Assembly (NCBI GenBank): GCA_046297495.1
Contig: JBKBIP010000008.1
Span: forward strand, 62,001 to 126,000
DNA from: JBKBIP01 sp046297495
GTDB taxonomy: Bacteria > Planctomycetota > Planctomycetia > Gemmatales > Gemmataceae
Reading direction: 5' to 3'
DNA length: 64,000 nt
Below, one piece after another: positions 1 to 7,728 of the stretch. Below the pieces are notes generated by a model. It was not told where the DNA came from and did not search any database. It was given only the letters and a program-made list of their open reading frames with translations. Every line of letters starts with the position of its first letter. Within the stretch, counting starts at the first letter, position 1. The position numbers and the translations under genes are program-made.

Positions 1-139
1 TCTGCCGCAGTCGTTGCTTTCCACCGAAGGTCATGCCCAAGGCGCGCAGTTTCTCGGTGGCGATTTGATGTTTCGGGCCGCGGTTCAGTCGCTCGATGGC
101 GCTGGAGCTGCCGGACAGCTCGCCAGCAACGCGGGTCAC
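1..139 (-). CDS. Partial unrecognised ORF running off the left edge
   Basis: An open minus-strand frame can be read from a GTG at 137-139 to the window edge (46 codons, no stop). It would begin MTRVAGELSGSSSAIERLN and is rich in helix-forming and basic residues. I do not recognise the family. The GTG start is only the first plausible one; no good ribosome binding site is seen. The opposite strand is also open here, so coding direction is uncertain. Sequence to the left of the window is needed to decide. Confidence 0.3.
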   Translation of the reverse strand, partial: MTRVAGELSGSSSAIERLNRGPKHQIATEKLRALGMTFGGKQRLRQ

Positions 140-423
140 ATTCAGGAATGGGGGGTGGGGTGGAATGGAACAATGAAAGGATGGAAGTTGGCAGGCGCCA
201 CACCCAGGAACTGCCATTTTGACAAGTAGTGATTGGGTGGACGGAAGCACCTCTTATTGCTAGATTGTATCAAAATTCACCTGACATGTGAACTCATATT
301 CCGTATCCATGCCATACTTCTCTACTTTCCAATATCGTGGTGGTCGATGGTTGGTCATCGTCCCCCGGCCAGAGGCCGAGGGGGAAGGAAGAGATACGTC
401 GGTCACGGCTGTCTGAACTTGTC

Positions 424-1404
424 TCAGCGCGGGCAGGTGGCCGCGGGGCGGTCGGCGATTTCGAGGTTGAGCGTGGAGCGGACGGCGTAGGCGGGTTTGC
501 CTTGACTCTCGAAGTAAGTCCGCGCCAGCACTTCCCCCAGCAGGCCCATCGAGATGAACTGCACGCCGATTAGCTCCAACATCATGCTGAAGTACAAGAG
601 CGGATTGCCGGTCATGTCGCAGCCAGAGAACCATTTCATGCCCAGGGTGGCCAGCAAGCTGACAAAGCCTAGCCCCATCGACGCCAGCCCGGTCAAGCCC
701 AGGACGTGCATGGGACGGGTCAGGTAACCGTGCATGAACTTGATGGTGATGAGGTCGAGCAGCACGCGGAAGGTGCGCGACAGGTTGTACTTGGTTTGGC
801 CGGCGACGCGCGGATGATGCCGAACGGGAATTTGCGTCAGACGGGCGCCGTGGTATTGCGCGAGCACGGCGACGTAGCGGTGCATCTCGCCGTATAGCGG
901 CAGGGAGTCGGCCACGTCGCGGCGCATGGCCCGCAGCGTGCAGCCGAGGTCGCGGATGGGTACTCCGGTGACTTTGCGGATCAGCCAATTGGCGATCAGA
1001 CTGGGTACCTTGCGAATCAACAGGTTGTCCTGACGCTTGGCCCGCAGTCCCAGCACGGCGTCGTAGCCTTCCTCGAGCTGGGCCACCAGCCGGGGGATGT
1101 CGGCGGGGTCGTTCTGCAAGTCGCCATCCATCGTCACCACGATGGCGCCGTCGGACCAGTGGATGCCGGCTTGCAGGGCCGCCGTCTGACCGAAGTTGCG
1201 GCGCAGACGTACCACCTTGACCAGGGGATCGGCCTCGGCCAATTGCTCCAGCATCGTCCACGAACCATCCGTGCTGCCATCATCGACGAAGATCAGCTCG
1301 TATTCCAGGTGCAGCGGGTCCAGAGCCAACCGCAGTTGGTCATGCAATGGCTGGAGATTGTCGCGTTCGTCTTTGATCGGAATGATCACTGACAAGTCCG
1401 TCAT
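424..1404 (-). CDS. Family 2 glycosyltransferase, ArnC/DPM type, membrane-anchored
   Basis: A 326-residue GT2 enzyme. Visible motifs are the N-terminal SVIIPIKDERDN strand, DDGSTDGS, the metal-binding stretch DGDLQNDP, and RNFGQTAALQAG, which is typical of ArnC/GtrB/dolichyl-phosphate-mannose synthase relatives that move a sugar from a nucleotide to a polyprenyl phosphate at the inner face of the membrane. Two hydrophobic helices near the C-terminus fit that group. The start was set at ATG 1404 (MTDLSVIIP), because upstream codons add an unconserved tail. It overlaps the 3' end of the flippase-like gene by 65 bases and is the last gene of a three-gene overlapping operon. The sugar and acceptor are not known. 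Confidence 0.85.
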   Translation of the reverse strand: MTDLSVIIPIKDERDNLQPLHDQLRLALDPLHLEYELIFVDDGSTDGSWTMLEQLAEADPLVKVVRLRRNFGQTAALQAGIHWSDGAIVVTMDGDLQNDPADIPRLVAQLEEGYDAVLGLRAKRQDNLLIRKVPSLIANWLIRKVTGVPIRDLGCTLRAMRRDVADSLPLYGEMHRYVAVLAQYHGARLTQIPVRHHPRVAGQTKYNLSRTFRVLLDLITIKFMHGYLTRPMHVLGLTGLASMGLGFVSLLATLGMKWFSGCDMTGNPLLYFSMMLELIGVQFISMGLLGEVLARTYFESQGKPAYAVRSTLNLEIADRPAATCPR

Positions 1405-2338
1405 CACTTGGTACCTCGGGTCGCGGGAAATGACCAAACACATAGACCAACCCGCCGCACAGGCTGGCGGTCAGGTACACGGCAAACCATAAGAAACTCA
1501 AGCTCAGGGCGGTACTTTCGGCTACCCCCAGCGGCGCCAAAAAGACGATCAGGCCGGCCTCGCGCACTCCCATGCCGTTGAGACTGATGGGCACCATTGT
1601 CAACAACGTCACCATCGGCACCACGATCCAGTAATAGGAAGCTGGTACCGGCGCGTGCAGCGCCTGTCCTACTAACCAGACGATGATCACGTTGATACTC
1701 TGAATAATGAGCGACAGTCCCGTCGTGGCGAGCAGTAGCCGGGGTCGGCTGAAATACAACTTCATGGCCTGGCCGGCACGGTGGACGCGCTTTCGATGCC
1801 GCATCCAGCGCATCAACAGAGGGACGCTTAACAGACCGACAACGGCACTACTTACGGTTAGTACCACGCATCCCGTTACCCACGACGGCACCGGAATGGG
1901 ACTCGCCAACACTGCTAGACAAGCCAGAGCCAACAGCACCAGTAAACCGCTGAAGCGATCCAAGAACACCGTGAGAAAAGCATGGAGCCGGCGTCCCGAA
2001 CCCGCGTTGAGGTACCAAGCCCGCACCACGTCGCCGCCGACCGCCGTGGGTAGTAGCAGATTGAAGTACATGCCGATGAAGTATATGCCGGTGAACCGCG
2101 CCAATGACTGGCGGAACCCTAATGGCTGGGCCAGAAGCTGCCAGCGTAACCCGCTCACTACCTGGCTCAGCAAATACAGACTAACCGCCGTCAGCCAGGG
2201 TAGCAAATCCAACCGCGCGAAGGTCTGTTGGACCTGCGGCCAATCGGTGCGCCAGGCCAACACTGCCAGAATGACCACACTAATTACTAGCCGAATGTGC
2301 TTGCGCACTGGTTTACTCTCCCGCGCGAAACGATCCAT
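1340..2338 (-). CDS. Flippase-like polytopic membrane protein (lysylphosphatidylglycerol synthase TM family)
   Basis: A 332-residue protein made almost entirely of hydrophobic helices, starting MDRFARESKPVRKHIRLVIS. The features FTGIYFIGMYFNLLLPTAVG and the later MVPISLNGMGVREAGLIVF are characteristic of the UPF0104/LPG_synthase_TM superfamily (AglD-like membrane domains). Members are often coupled to GT2 enzymes like the next gene and are thought to act on lipid-linked sugars. The 5' end overlaps the upstream phosphatase gene by 26 bases and the 3' end overlaps the glycosyltransferase by 65 bases, so translation is probably coupled. The C-terminal tail after the last helix is short and charged. 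Confidence 0.8.
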   Translation of the reverse strand: MDRFARESKPVRKHIRLVISVVILAVLAWRTDWPQVQQTFARLDLLPWLTAVSLYLLSQVVSGLRWQLLAQPLGFRQSLARFTGIYFIGMYFNLLLPTAVGGDVVRAWYLNAGSGRRLHAFLTVFLDRFSGLLVLLALACLAVLASPIPVPSWVTGCVVLTVSSAVVGLLSVPLLMRWMRHRKRVHRAGQAMKLYFSRPRLLLATTGLSLIIQSINVIIVWLVGQALHAPVPASYYWIVVPMVTLLTMVPISLNGMGVREAGLIVFLAPLGVAESTALSLSFLWFAVYLTASLCGGLVYVFGHFPRPEVPSDDGLVSDHSDQRRTRQSPAIA

Positions 2339-3383
2339 CCGTATCAGGACTATCTTCTTCCGTGGTCGTTACCTCAAAGGCGTGGAATAAGCCTTGCGAG
2401 CCGACTTGGAAAAACAGGCAATCGAGCTTGTCTTCCATGTCCACGTAAAGTACGTAGCGTCCCGGTGTGTGAAGGGGAGGTAGCGCCAACGTCAGGTCGA
2501 TGAACTGTCCCGGTAGTACCTCGGCGTCCAACAAGCCAGCCCGTCCCACGTGGATTTGTTGCCCCTGCTCATTCAGCAGCAGATAAACGAGGTGGACTCC
2601 TGCTGTGACATGAGAGGACATGCGCCAGGGTAGCACGGACGTGTTGTGGAAGCGCGCGCGCATGCCGATGGCTTGGCGCGACGGTACCCGCGCTGGCATG
2701 TCCAGCGGCTCGATGCGGCAGTGGCATTCGGCGGGGCAATAATGGTGCTCAACCCATTCTCGAAAGAGCGCCGGCGCGTGCGTATGTCCGTGTCGGCGCA
2801 GCCAGTCCTCGTACAGATCGAAGAACTCGTCGCAATACGCCGCTTTACTGACACGCACATGGCCGTAGTACGGGCCAAGTTGTCGGCGGGCGTCGTCCAG
2901 GGTACCCTCAGTGTACAACAATATTGCCATGACGGACGCCACGCCGGTGCGGTCGGCGCCGCGGCGGCAGTGAATCAGAATCGGCTTCTCGGCCCGATCC
3001 AGAACGCGGAGCAGATAGCGTATCTCATGGATCGGCGGCAGACGTCTGGCGGACAAGCATACGTCTTCTTGACAAATGTTGAGCCGATGGGTCGTTTGAC
3101 ATTGCCGAATGTACCAATCGTGCATGACACAGCGCCCACGCAGGTTCAGGACGGTGCGAATGCCATGCCGCGCGACCACTCGTTCGAGCTTGCCACTCGA
3201 TAGCTGGGCGCTGCGATAAAACTGACCGGGAATAACCTCGTGCAGGTTCCCACCCGCGAAGAGATATACCAGCCGCCAGCCGACAAACAGCAACCAGCCA
3301 GCCAGCGCTCCCGCCAACAGCCATTTCAGCCGCCGCGAGAAGGCGGAGTAAGTCGATGATCGGGCTGGCTTCGTTTCGCGCAT
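2313..3383 (-). CDS. Membrane-anchored cysteine phosphatase (dual-specificity/tyrosine phosphatase fold) with C-terminal beta domain
   Basis: A 356-residue protein. A hydrophobic segment lies at about residues 20-42, followed by a dual-specificity-phosphatase domain with FYRSAQLSSGKLERVV and the P-loop HCRRGADRTG, giving nucleophile C139 and arginine R145 in the C(X)5R signature. After about residue 220 there is a beta-rich domain of unknown type ending in FFQVGSQGLF. Start chosen at ATG 3383 because AGGGA lies just upstream and the transmembrane segment follows; a longer frame is open but would add an unlikely Arg-rich tail. First gene of the overlapping operon with the flippase-like protein and glycosyltransferase, suggesting a role in lipid-linked sugar or envelope metabolism (inference). 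Confidence 0.8.
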   Translation of the reverse strand: MRETKPARSSTYSAFSRRLKWLLAGALAGWLLFVGWRLVYLFAGGNLHEVIPGQFYRSAQLSSGKLERVVARHGIRTVLNLRGRCVMHDWYIRQCQTTHRLNICQEDVCLSARRLPPIHEIRYLLRVLDRAEKPILIHCRRGADRTGVASVMAILLYTEGTLDDARRQLGPYYGHVRVSKAAYCDEFFDLYEDWLRRHGHTHAPALFREWVEHHYCPAECHCRIEPLDMPARVPSRQAIGMRARFHNTSVLPWRMSSHVTAGVHLVYLLLNEQGQQIHVGRAGLLDAEVLPGQFIDLTLALPPLHTPGRYVLYVDMEDKLDCLFFQVGSQGLFHAFEVTTTEEDSPDTDGSFRAGE

Positions 3384-3697
3384 GACGATCCCTGAACGTG
3401 GAAATCCGGAGTCGGAAACCTGATTGGATTGGTCAAGGAGCCATGATCTTGTCCTTGCAGGCCGCTGCCGACTTCTCAAACCTGAACAGGCGCCACCGCC
3501 TGGAGAACCGGCCAAGCGGCGGGATAATGCCAAATGCGGTGGACGCTGCCTAGATCGATTTCGAGATGGAAACCCGGAGATCGGCGCAAACTGGAACAAA
3601 GAGCAAGAGGAGTCATCGATTCACGCTCGGAACCGGGCGCGAACCGATGAATCTCTCTCGTCCCGTCTAAGGTTATTCAGACAGTCAGCTAACTTGC
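3384..3697. other. Intergenic region with one family A inverted repeat
   Basis: No gene is supported here. The region lies upstream of the phosphatase operon and downstream of the Cys-rich repeat protein. It holds an imperfect palindrome at 3613-3652 (arms TCATCGATTCACGC and GCGCGAACCGATGA) belonging to the dispersed family A repeats described below. The open frames crossing it on both strands lack conserved features. Confidence 0.5.
3613..3652. repeat. Family A palindromic repeat (imperfect copy)
   Basis: Left arm TCATCGATTCACGC and right arm GCGCGAACCGATGA pair with two mismatches. It matches other copies at 27698, 29692, 31398, 32763, 44673 and 53312. It lies 46 bases downstream of the phosphatase-operon-facing end of the Cys-rich gene's stop region, so it may terminate or stabilise messages. 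Confidence 0.55.
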
Positions 3698-4348
3698 TCA
3701 TTGCCCAAACCAGTAACTCGGCGCGGCTTGCGGGTAGTAGCCGGTCAACATGGCGGGGGCCTGATAACTGTGGAAGTTCGGCATCTGATACCCGGCGGCT
3801 TGCGGTTGATAGCCGGCCGTGTGGTACTGATACCCGGCGGCTTGCGGTTGATAGCCGGCCGTGTGGTACTGATACCCGGCGGCTTGCGGTTGATAGCCGG
3901 CCGTGTGGTAGTGGACCGGCTGTTCGGGGACGGGCACCGGGATGTTGCCGGCATGACTGCCGCTCACTACCCCCATCGACGGCGGATACCAAGGGAAGCC
4001 GGTGGGAGCCGGATGGGAATAGTAATTCGCCAACGGCCAGTAGAGATACCACGGCCCCGGCGGGCAAGTGGGCGGCGCGCCCCCGCAGCAGCATTGGGTA
4101 CCGCAGCAGCACGGATTGCAACAGCCGCCGCCGCCACAACACCACGGGCTACAGATACAGGGGAGATACTTGTCGCAGCAGCCTTTCAAGAAGCCGGCGC
4201 CGCAAATTTTGACGTCGAAGCCCCCTTTCAAGTTGTAGCAGCCGCCGCAACCGCAACCGCCGCCACAACAACATTGGGCCCACGACTTAGAGGTATCCAT
4301 AACGAGCCAGGGAATGGCCAACAACGCGGCCAGGAGAAATCGTCGCAT
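3698..4348 (-). CDS. Secreted cysteine/glycine-rich protein with perfect 14-residue tandem repeats
   Basis: A 216-residue exported protein of unknown function. It starts with a signal peptide (MRRFLLAALLAIPWLVMD to about residue 25) and continues with a dense Cys/Gly region (CCCGGGCGCGGC and similar clusters) to about residue 95. A Pro/Tyr/Gly-rich part follows, with three copies of YHTAGYQPQAAGYQ encoded by perfect 42-bp DNA repeats. The start was set at ATG 4348 because AGGAAG lies seven bases upstream; six codons of open frame before it have no site. Cysteine clusters and the export signal suggest a disulfide-linked surface protein, as proposed for other planctomycete Cys-rich proteins; this is inference. 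Confidence 0.75.
   Translation of the reverse strand: MRRFLLAALLAIPWLVMDTSKSWAQCCCGGGCGCGGCYNLKGGFDVKICGAGFLKGCCDKYLPCICSPWCCGGGGCCNPCCCGTQCCCGGAPPTCPPGPWYLYWPLANYYSHPAPTGFPWYPPSMGVVSGSHAGNIPVPVPEQPVHYHTAGYQPQAAGYQYHTAGYQPQAAGYQYHTAGYQPQAAGYQMPNFHSYQAPAMLTGYYPQAAPSYWFGQ
3785..3910. repeat. Three perfect 42-bp tandem repeats inside the Cys-rich gene
   Basis: Units 3785-3826, 3827-3868 and 3869-3910 are identical at the DNA level, including third codon positions. This implies recent expansion by slippage or unequal exchange, or conversion between units. Confidence 0.95.
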
Positions 4349-4622
4349 AAGGTGCTTCCTATTCAATGGTGTTTCTACCCAGGCCGCGCTAGACCGTCAG
4401 CGCGCATCCATCTGGGCACGCAAGCATTGCCCACGGATCGACGGACGGCCAGCCAACTTGATCGGCACGCGCCCATTTCCCCGACGGGACGAGCGGCGCA
4501 GTCGGCACGACAGGCATTCTTGGTAACGGAGGAAAAATAAAGAGCTTGGCAATGGACTGTCGCGCATGGGATGATCAGCCACGCGAAACGCTGAATCACC
4601 GCGCGACGAAATTCGACGTGGA

Positions 4623-5624
4623 TTACGTCACCCCCGCCAAGACTTTGGCGCGGACCAGGGCGGCGGCGCCGACGATGCCAGAGTCATCCGCCAGCGCCGC
4701 GGGCACCAGCTTGACGCCGACGGATGAGCGGGGAAGTGAATACTTCAAGGCAATCTCCCAGATTTTATCGAGGAACGGTTGCCCCAGAGCGCCGGCCACG
4801 CCACCGCCGATGACGATGATTTCCGGGCTAAGCAAGTTCAAACAGCTGCCAATCGCAGCCCCCAGCGCCTCGGCCGCCTCGTCGATCAGTTCGACGATGA
4901 TGGGGTCTTGGTCGGCGTACATCTTGGCCATTTGCGAGCTTTTGATCTTGGCCGGTTTCACGTCCTTCCAGTGCTTGCGTTCCTTCTTGGGAGAGTCCGC
5001 CAACATTTTCTCGGCCCGCTGCATCATGGCCCGCCGTCCCGCGATGCTTTCCAGGGATTGCCCTTTCTTCCAATGAATGATCGTATGGCCGATTTCCCCC
5101 GCTGAATAATTGAAGCCGTGGTAAATCTCACCGTTGATGACCAGTCCCCCGCCGACGCCGGTGCCGACGAATATCCCCAAGACATGCTTGGCCCCTTGCG
5201 CCGCGCCGCGGACATATTCCCCATACGTTCCCACTTGTACGTCATTCTGCACGAAGGTCGGCCAGGGGCAGTGCGATTGGAGCCGGTCGCGCAAGGGCAC
5301 GTCGTTCCAACCCAAGTTCGGCGCGTAGCGCACGACATGGTGGATGGGGTCGATTTGTCCGGGAATGCCCAGGCCCAGGCCGCGCACCTGGTCGGCGGCG
5401 ACGCCCGATTGACTGAGCACGCCTTCGGTGGCCGAGCGAATTTGGCCGAAAATGTGATCTTCCCCCTTTTCCGGTTCCGTGGGCAGCTTGCAGCGACTCA
5501 ATACCTTCAAATCGTCATCGAACAAGCCAGCGAGAACTTTCGTGCCGCCTAGATCGACGCCGATCCAATGCGCGCCGTCGCGGACGTGTTGGGTATTCTC
5601 GGAGGTTCGTTGTTTGGTGCTCAT
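4623..5624 (-). CDS. ROK-family sugar kinase (glucokinase-like) lacking the family zinc motif
   Basis: A 333-residue ROK protein. The phosphate-binding DLGGTK is at residues 24-29, the probable catalytic aspartate is in FVQNDVQ (D128), GVGGGLVING and GEIGH (176-180) are present, and an adenosine-binding IVIGGGVAGALG lies near the C-terminus. The reaction expected is ATP-dependent phosphorylation of glucose or another hexose in the cytoplasm. Odd point: after GEIGH, classical ROK proteins carry CxCGxxGC, which binds zinc; here the text reads HWKKGQSLESIAG with no cysteines. Substrate is therefore less certain. It appears to be a single gene, with a membrane-protein gene 43 bases upstream on the same strand. 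Confidence 0.85.
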   Translation of the reverse strand: MSTKQRTSENTQHVRDGAHWIGVDLGGTKVLAGLFDDDLKVLSRCKLPTEPEKGEDHIFGQIRSATEGVLSQSGVAADQVRGLGLGIPGQIDPIHHVVRYAPNLGWNDVPLRDRLQSHCPWPTFVQNDVQVGTYGEYVRGAAQGAKHVLGIFVGTGVGGGLVINGEIYHGFNYSAGEIGHTIIHWKKGQSLESIAGRRAMMQRAEKMLADSPKKERKHWKDVKPAKIKSSQMAKMYADQDPIIVELIDEAAEALGAAIGSCLNLLSPEIIVIGGGVAGALGQPFLDKIWEIALKYSLPRSSVGVKLVPAALADDSGIVGAAALVRAKVLAGVT

Positions 5625-5667
5625 GGTGCGAAGTCCTTCAACGGCTGAGGCGCCGCGGCGCCGTGGT

Positions 5668-6381
5668 TCATAATAATCCCAACAGAATGCCTGCCACGAT
5701 GATCAGCGTGCCACCGATGATCAACGGGGGGATGTTCCCCATTAACCCGGCTGCCAACACCACCACGCCCAGCGCCACGCCACCCAGCCGCAGCCATCGC
5801 ATGACGTATCGCCGCCACAGCTTGCGGATGGCCACGTTCTGGACCACGTGACCGACGCGCTGATTCACTTCATCGGGCGAAATGGTTTCCTCTGGCGCCA
5901 GTTCGCCGGCCAGGGGGATCATGCCATACAAGCCGAAGACCCCTTGGCGGAAGAAGCCATAGCGCACCAGCAACCGTCCGGCGCGGAGGGCCTCGGCGGT
6001 GCGGTAAGCGTCGATGACTGCGAAGAGCCACAAGCCGGCCCAGGCGATCCACATGGACGTCAACAGGGCCGTGAAACGTTCGCCGCCGACTTCCGTGAGC
6101 CAATACACGAGATAACCGATCAGCAAGCCGGTACTCAGGACATAATAGGAAATGAACAGGGTCACGGCTTTGAGGAGTTGACGGTTGTAGAGCTGACCAC
6201 TGCCGACCACCACCAGCGACAGCAACGCGGCGAGCCAAGGTTTTTTGTGAATCTCCGCTTCCAAGGGACGATCCGGCCGGGTCAAGTTTTGGTACACCTG
6301 ATCCGCGACATCGTGCGCCTTGTCAGCGGCTTTGCCCAGGGCGGATGCTCGAATGTCAGTGATCCACTGTTTGGGATTCAT
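5668..6381 (-). CDS. Small polytopic membrane protein (TM2/DUF5683-like)
   Basis: A 237-residue protein starting MNPKQWITDIRAS, with GAGAGGGG six to thirteen bases before the ATG. An amphipathic N-terminal part is followed by two hydrophobic hairpins: LLSLVVVGSGQLYNRQ to VIDAYRTAEAL in the middle, and a pair at the C-terminus ending IIVAGILLGLL. The G-x-GQxYNxQ and DAYR features resemble TM2/DUF5683 proteins, whose function is unknown. It is transcribed away from the ESX-like operon and shares the 280-bp divergent spacer, so a functional link is possible but unproven. It may instead be cotranscribed with the ROK gene 43 bases downstream. Confidence 0.65.
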   Translation of the reverse strand: MNPKQWITDIRASALGKAADKAHDVADQVYQNLTRPDRPLEAEIHKKPWLAALLSLVVVGSGQLYNRQLLKAVTLFISYYVLSTGLLIGYLVYWLTEVGGERFTALLTSMWIAWAGLWLFAVIDAYRTAEALRAGRLLVRYGFFRQGVFGLYGMIPLAGELAPEETISPDEVNQRVGHVVQNVAIRKLWRRYVMRWLRLGGVALGVVVLAAGLMGNIPPLIIGGTLIIVAGILLGLL

Positions 6382-6660
6382 GGTTTCGCCCCTCTCGCGC
6401 TGCCCAACCGGACAGCCGCGCTGAACGCCCATCGCGCTGTTGATTATAATAATTCTTGGCGGTGAGGCACGTTCCCTTTTGCTGAATTTTGCGTTTGACC
6501 CAGCGCGCCGCCATCCGGATCGCCTTGTTCTTTACAGCCTTGTCGGGGACCGTTAGACTTGCGGAAAGGAATCGCTTCTCGTGCCCAATTTCTCGCAACC
6601 AATGGCGTGGCTCGTTGTTGTACCTGCGGATGAGAACGCTATCGAAATGGAGACCGTCTC

Positions 6661-6933
6661 ATGGCACAAGCCATCGTCGATCCGGGTGAACTCCGGCGGT
6701 TCGCGCATCATCTGAAGCGTTTTGCCGGCGACTTGCACCAACAAATCACCGCCCTGCACGGTCAGTTAGTCGGGCTGGGGGATACCTGGCGCGATCAGGA
6801 ACACGTGAAATTCTTGCAGGAATTCGAGCAAACCATGCAGGTGCTCGAACGCTTTCGGGAAGCGGCGGAGGAACACGTCCCCTTCCTCATTCGCAAGGCG
6901 GAACGAGTCGAGGAATACTTGCAACAACGGTGA
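6661..6933 (+). CDS. WXG100-like small helical hairpin protein (W-x-D variant), first gene of ESX-like operon
   Basis: A 90-residue, all-helical protein beginning MAQAIVDPGELRRFAHHL. The central turn LGDTWRDQEHVKF carries W43-R44-D45, placed where WXG100/EsxA-type proteins have W-x-G, followed by F51 and a heptad-like second helix. Length and layout are those of ESAT-6 superfamily substrates: two antiparallel helices, no signal peptide. Family members are exported by FtsK/SpoIIIE-type EccC ATPases, and such an ATPase ends this operon. The stop overlaps the GTG of the next frame. The G-to-D change is common enough among distant members that I still place it here. Promoter not identified. Confidence 0.75.
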   Translation: MAQAIVDPGELRRFAHHLKRFAGDLHQQITALHGQLVGLGDTWRDQEHVKFLQEFEQTMQVLERFREAAEEHVPFLIRKAERVEEYLQQR

Positions 6934-7481
6934 GCATCATGAGTGAATCGGCCCAAGTACGTTCCATCGCGGCCTTGCACGAGCTGCACGTCGCTTTGAA
7001 CCTCTTCAACGAAGAAGCAACGGAGGCCTTGGCGGCCATCGAGCAGGAAACCCGCCGCATGAACGATTGGCTGCACGACCAGCACCAATACTGGCAGGTG
7101 CAAATCCGCAAGGCCCAGAATGCCGTCGCCGCGGCGCGGATGGACCTGGCGCGCCGGGAGATCCCCGACGCGCTCGGCCATGTTCCCGACTGCATCGAAC
7201 AAATCAAGGCCCTGCGGCGGGCGCGGCTGCGGTTGGAACATGCCGAGGAACAGGTCAAGCGGGTGCAACACTGGCGCAACCATCGCTTGCCGCAAGCCAT
7301 CCGCGACTACGAGGCGGCCGCCAGGCCGTTCGCCAATTATCTCTTGGGGGACCTGCCGCGCAGCCTGGCCCTGTTGCGGCGCATGAGCGCCGCCCTGGAA
7401 GCCTACGTGCAAAAGACGCCGGTGGTTGCCGCCCCGGCCCCGACAGCGACAGCTTCGGATACGGAGGAAAAAACATCATGA
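6930..7481 (+). CDS. Coiled-coil protein of the ESX-like operon
   Basis: A 183-residue, highly charged helical protein with no signal peptide or membrane span. Long amphipathic helices run through most of it (for example IRKAQNAVAAARMDLARR and RLEHAEEQVKRVQHWRN), ending in a Pro/Ala/Thr-rich tail of about 25 residues. I do not recognise a family. The start is either GTG 6930, which overlaps the previous stop (GTGA), or ATG 6939; tight coupling favours either. Its place between two small W-x-D proteins and before the ATPase suggests a substrate, chaperone or structural part of the same machine. This is inference from gene order only. Confidence 0.7.
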   Translation: MSIMSESAQVRSIAALHELHVALNLFNEEATEALAAIEQETRRMNDWLHDQHQYWQVQIRKAQNAVAAARMDLARREIPDALGHVPDCIEQIKALRRARLRLEHAEEQVKRVQHWRNHRLPQAIRDYEAAARPFANYLLGDLPRSLALLRRMSAALEAYVQKTPVVAAPAPTATASDTEEKTS

Positions 7482-7696
7482 GTCTGGGAACTGGGCGCAG
7501 CCGCTTGTACGCCAGCTTGGAGGCCTTGCGCCACCGCTGGCAACAGACGCAGGAACTCTGGACCGACAGCGTGCGCCGCGATTTCGAGGAGAATCACTGG
7601 GAGCCGCTCGAACAACAGGTCGTTGATGTCTTGCACGCCATCGACCAGCTCGCGCAGGTCCTGGCCCAAGCCAAGCAAGAATGTTCGGATTCATGA
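7478..7696 (+). CDS. Second small W-x-D helical hairpin protein (WXG100-like)
   Basis: A 72-residue protein starting MSLGTGRSRLYASLEALRHR. The ATG overlaps the previous stop (ATGA) and has a strong site, GGAGGAAA, seven to nine bases upstream. It contains W28-T29-D30 followed by F36, the same W-x-D-x5-F spacing as in the 90-residue protein of this operon (W43, D45, F51). Predicted layout is two helices joined at the Trp, which suggests it pairs with the first protein as EsxA/EsxB pairs do. It is shorter than the usual 100 residues. No annotation pipeline relying on length would be expected to name it. Confidence 0.7.
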   Translation: MSLGTGRSRLYASLEALRHRWQQTQELWTDSVRRDFEENHWEPLEQQVVDVLHAIDQLAQVLAQAKQECSDS

Positions 7697-7728
7697 CGCT
7701 TATCCTTCTACCCAGCTGACATAACAAC

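Noticed and set aside
260..1261. A 333-codon minus-strand frame overlapping the ArnC-type glycosyltransferase
   Set aside because: Arg/Pro/His-rich shadow in another phase; the glycosyltransferase motifs are in the neighbouring frame.
6442..6455. TATAAT-like sequence in the spacer before the ESX-like operon
   Set aside because: The AT-rich string is palindromic and lies over 200 bases from the first gene with no acceptable -35 box at 16-18 bases on either strand, so it was not called as a promoter.
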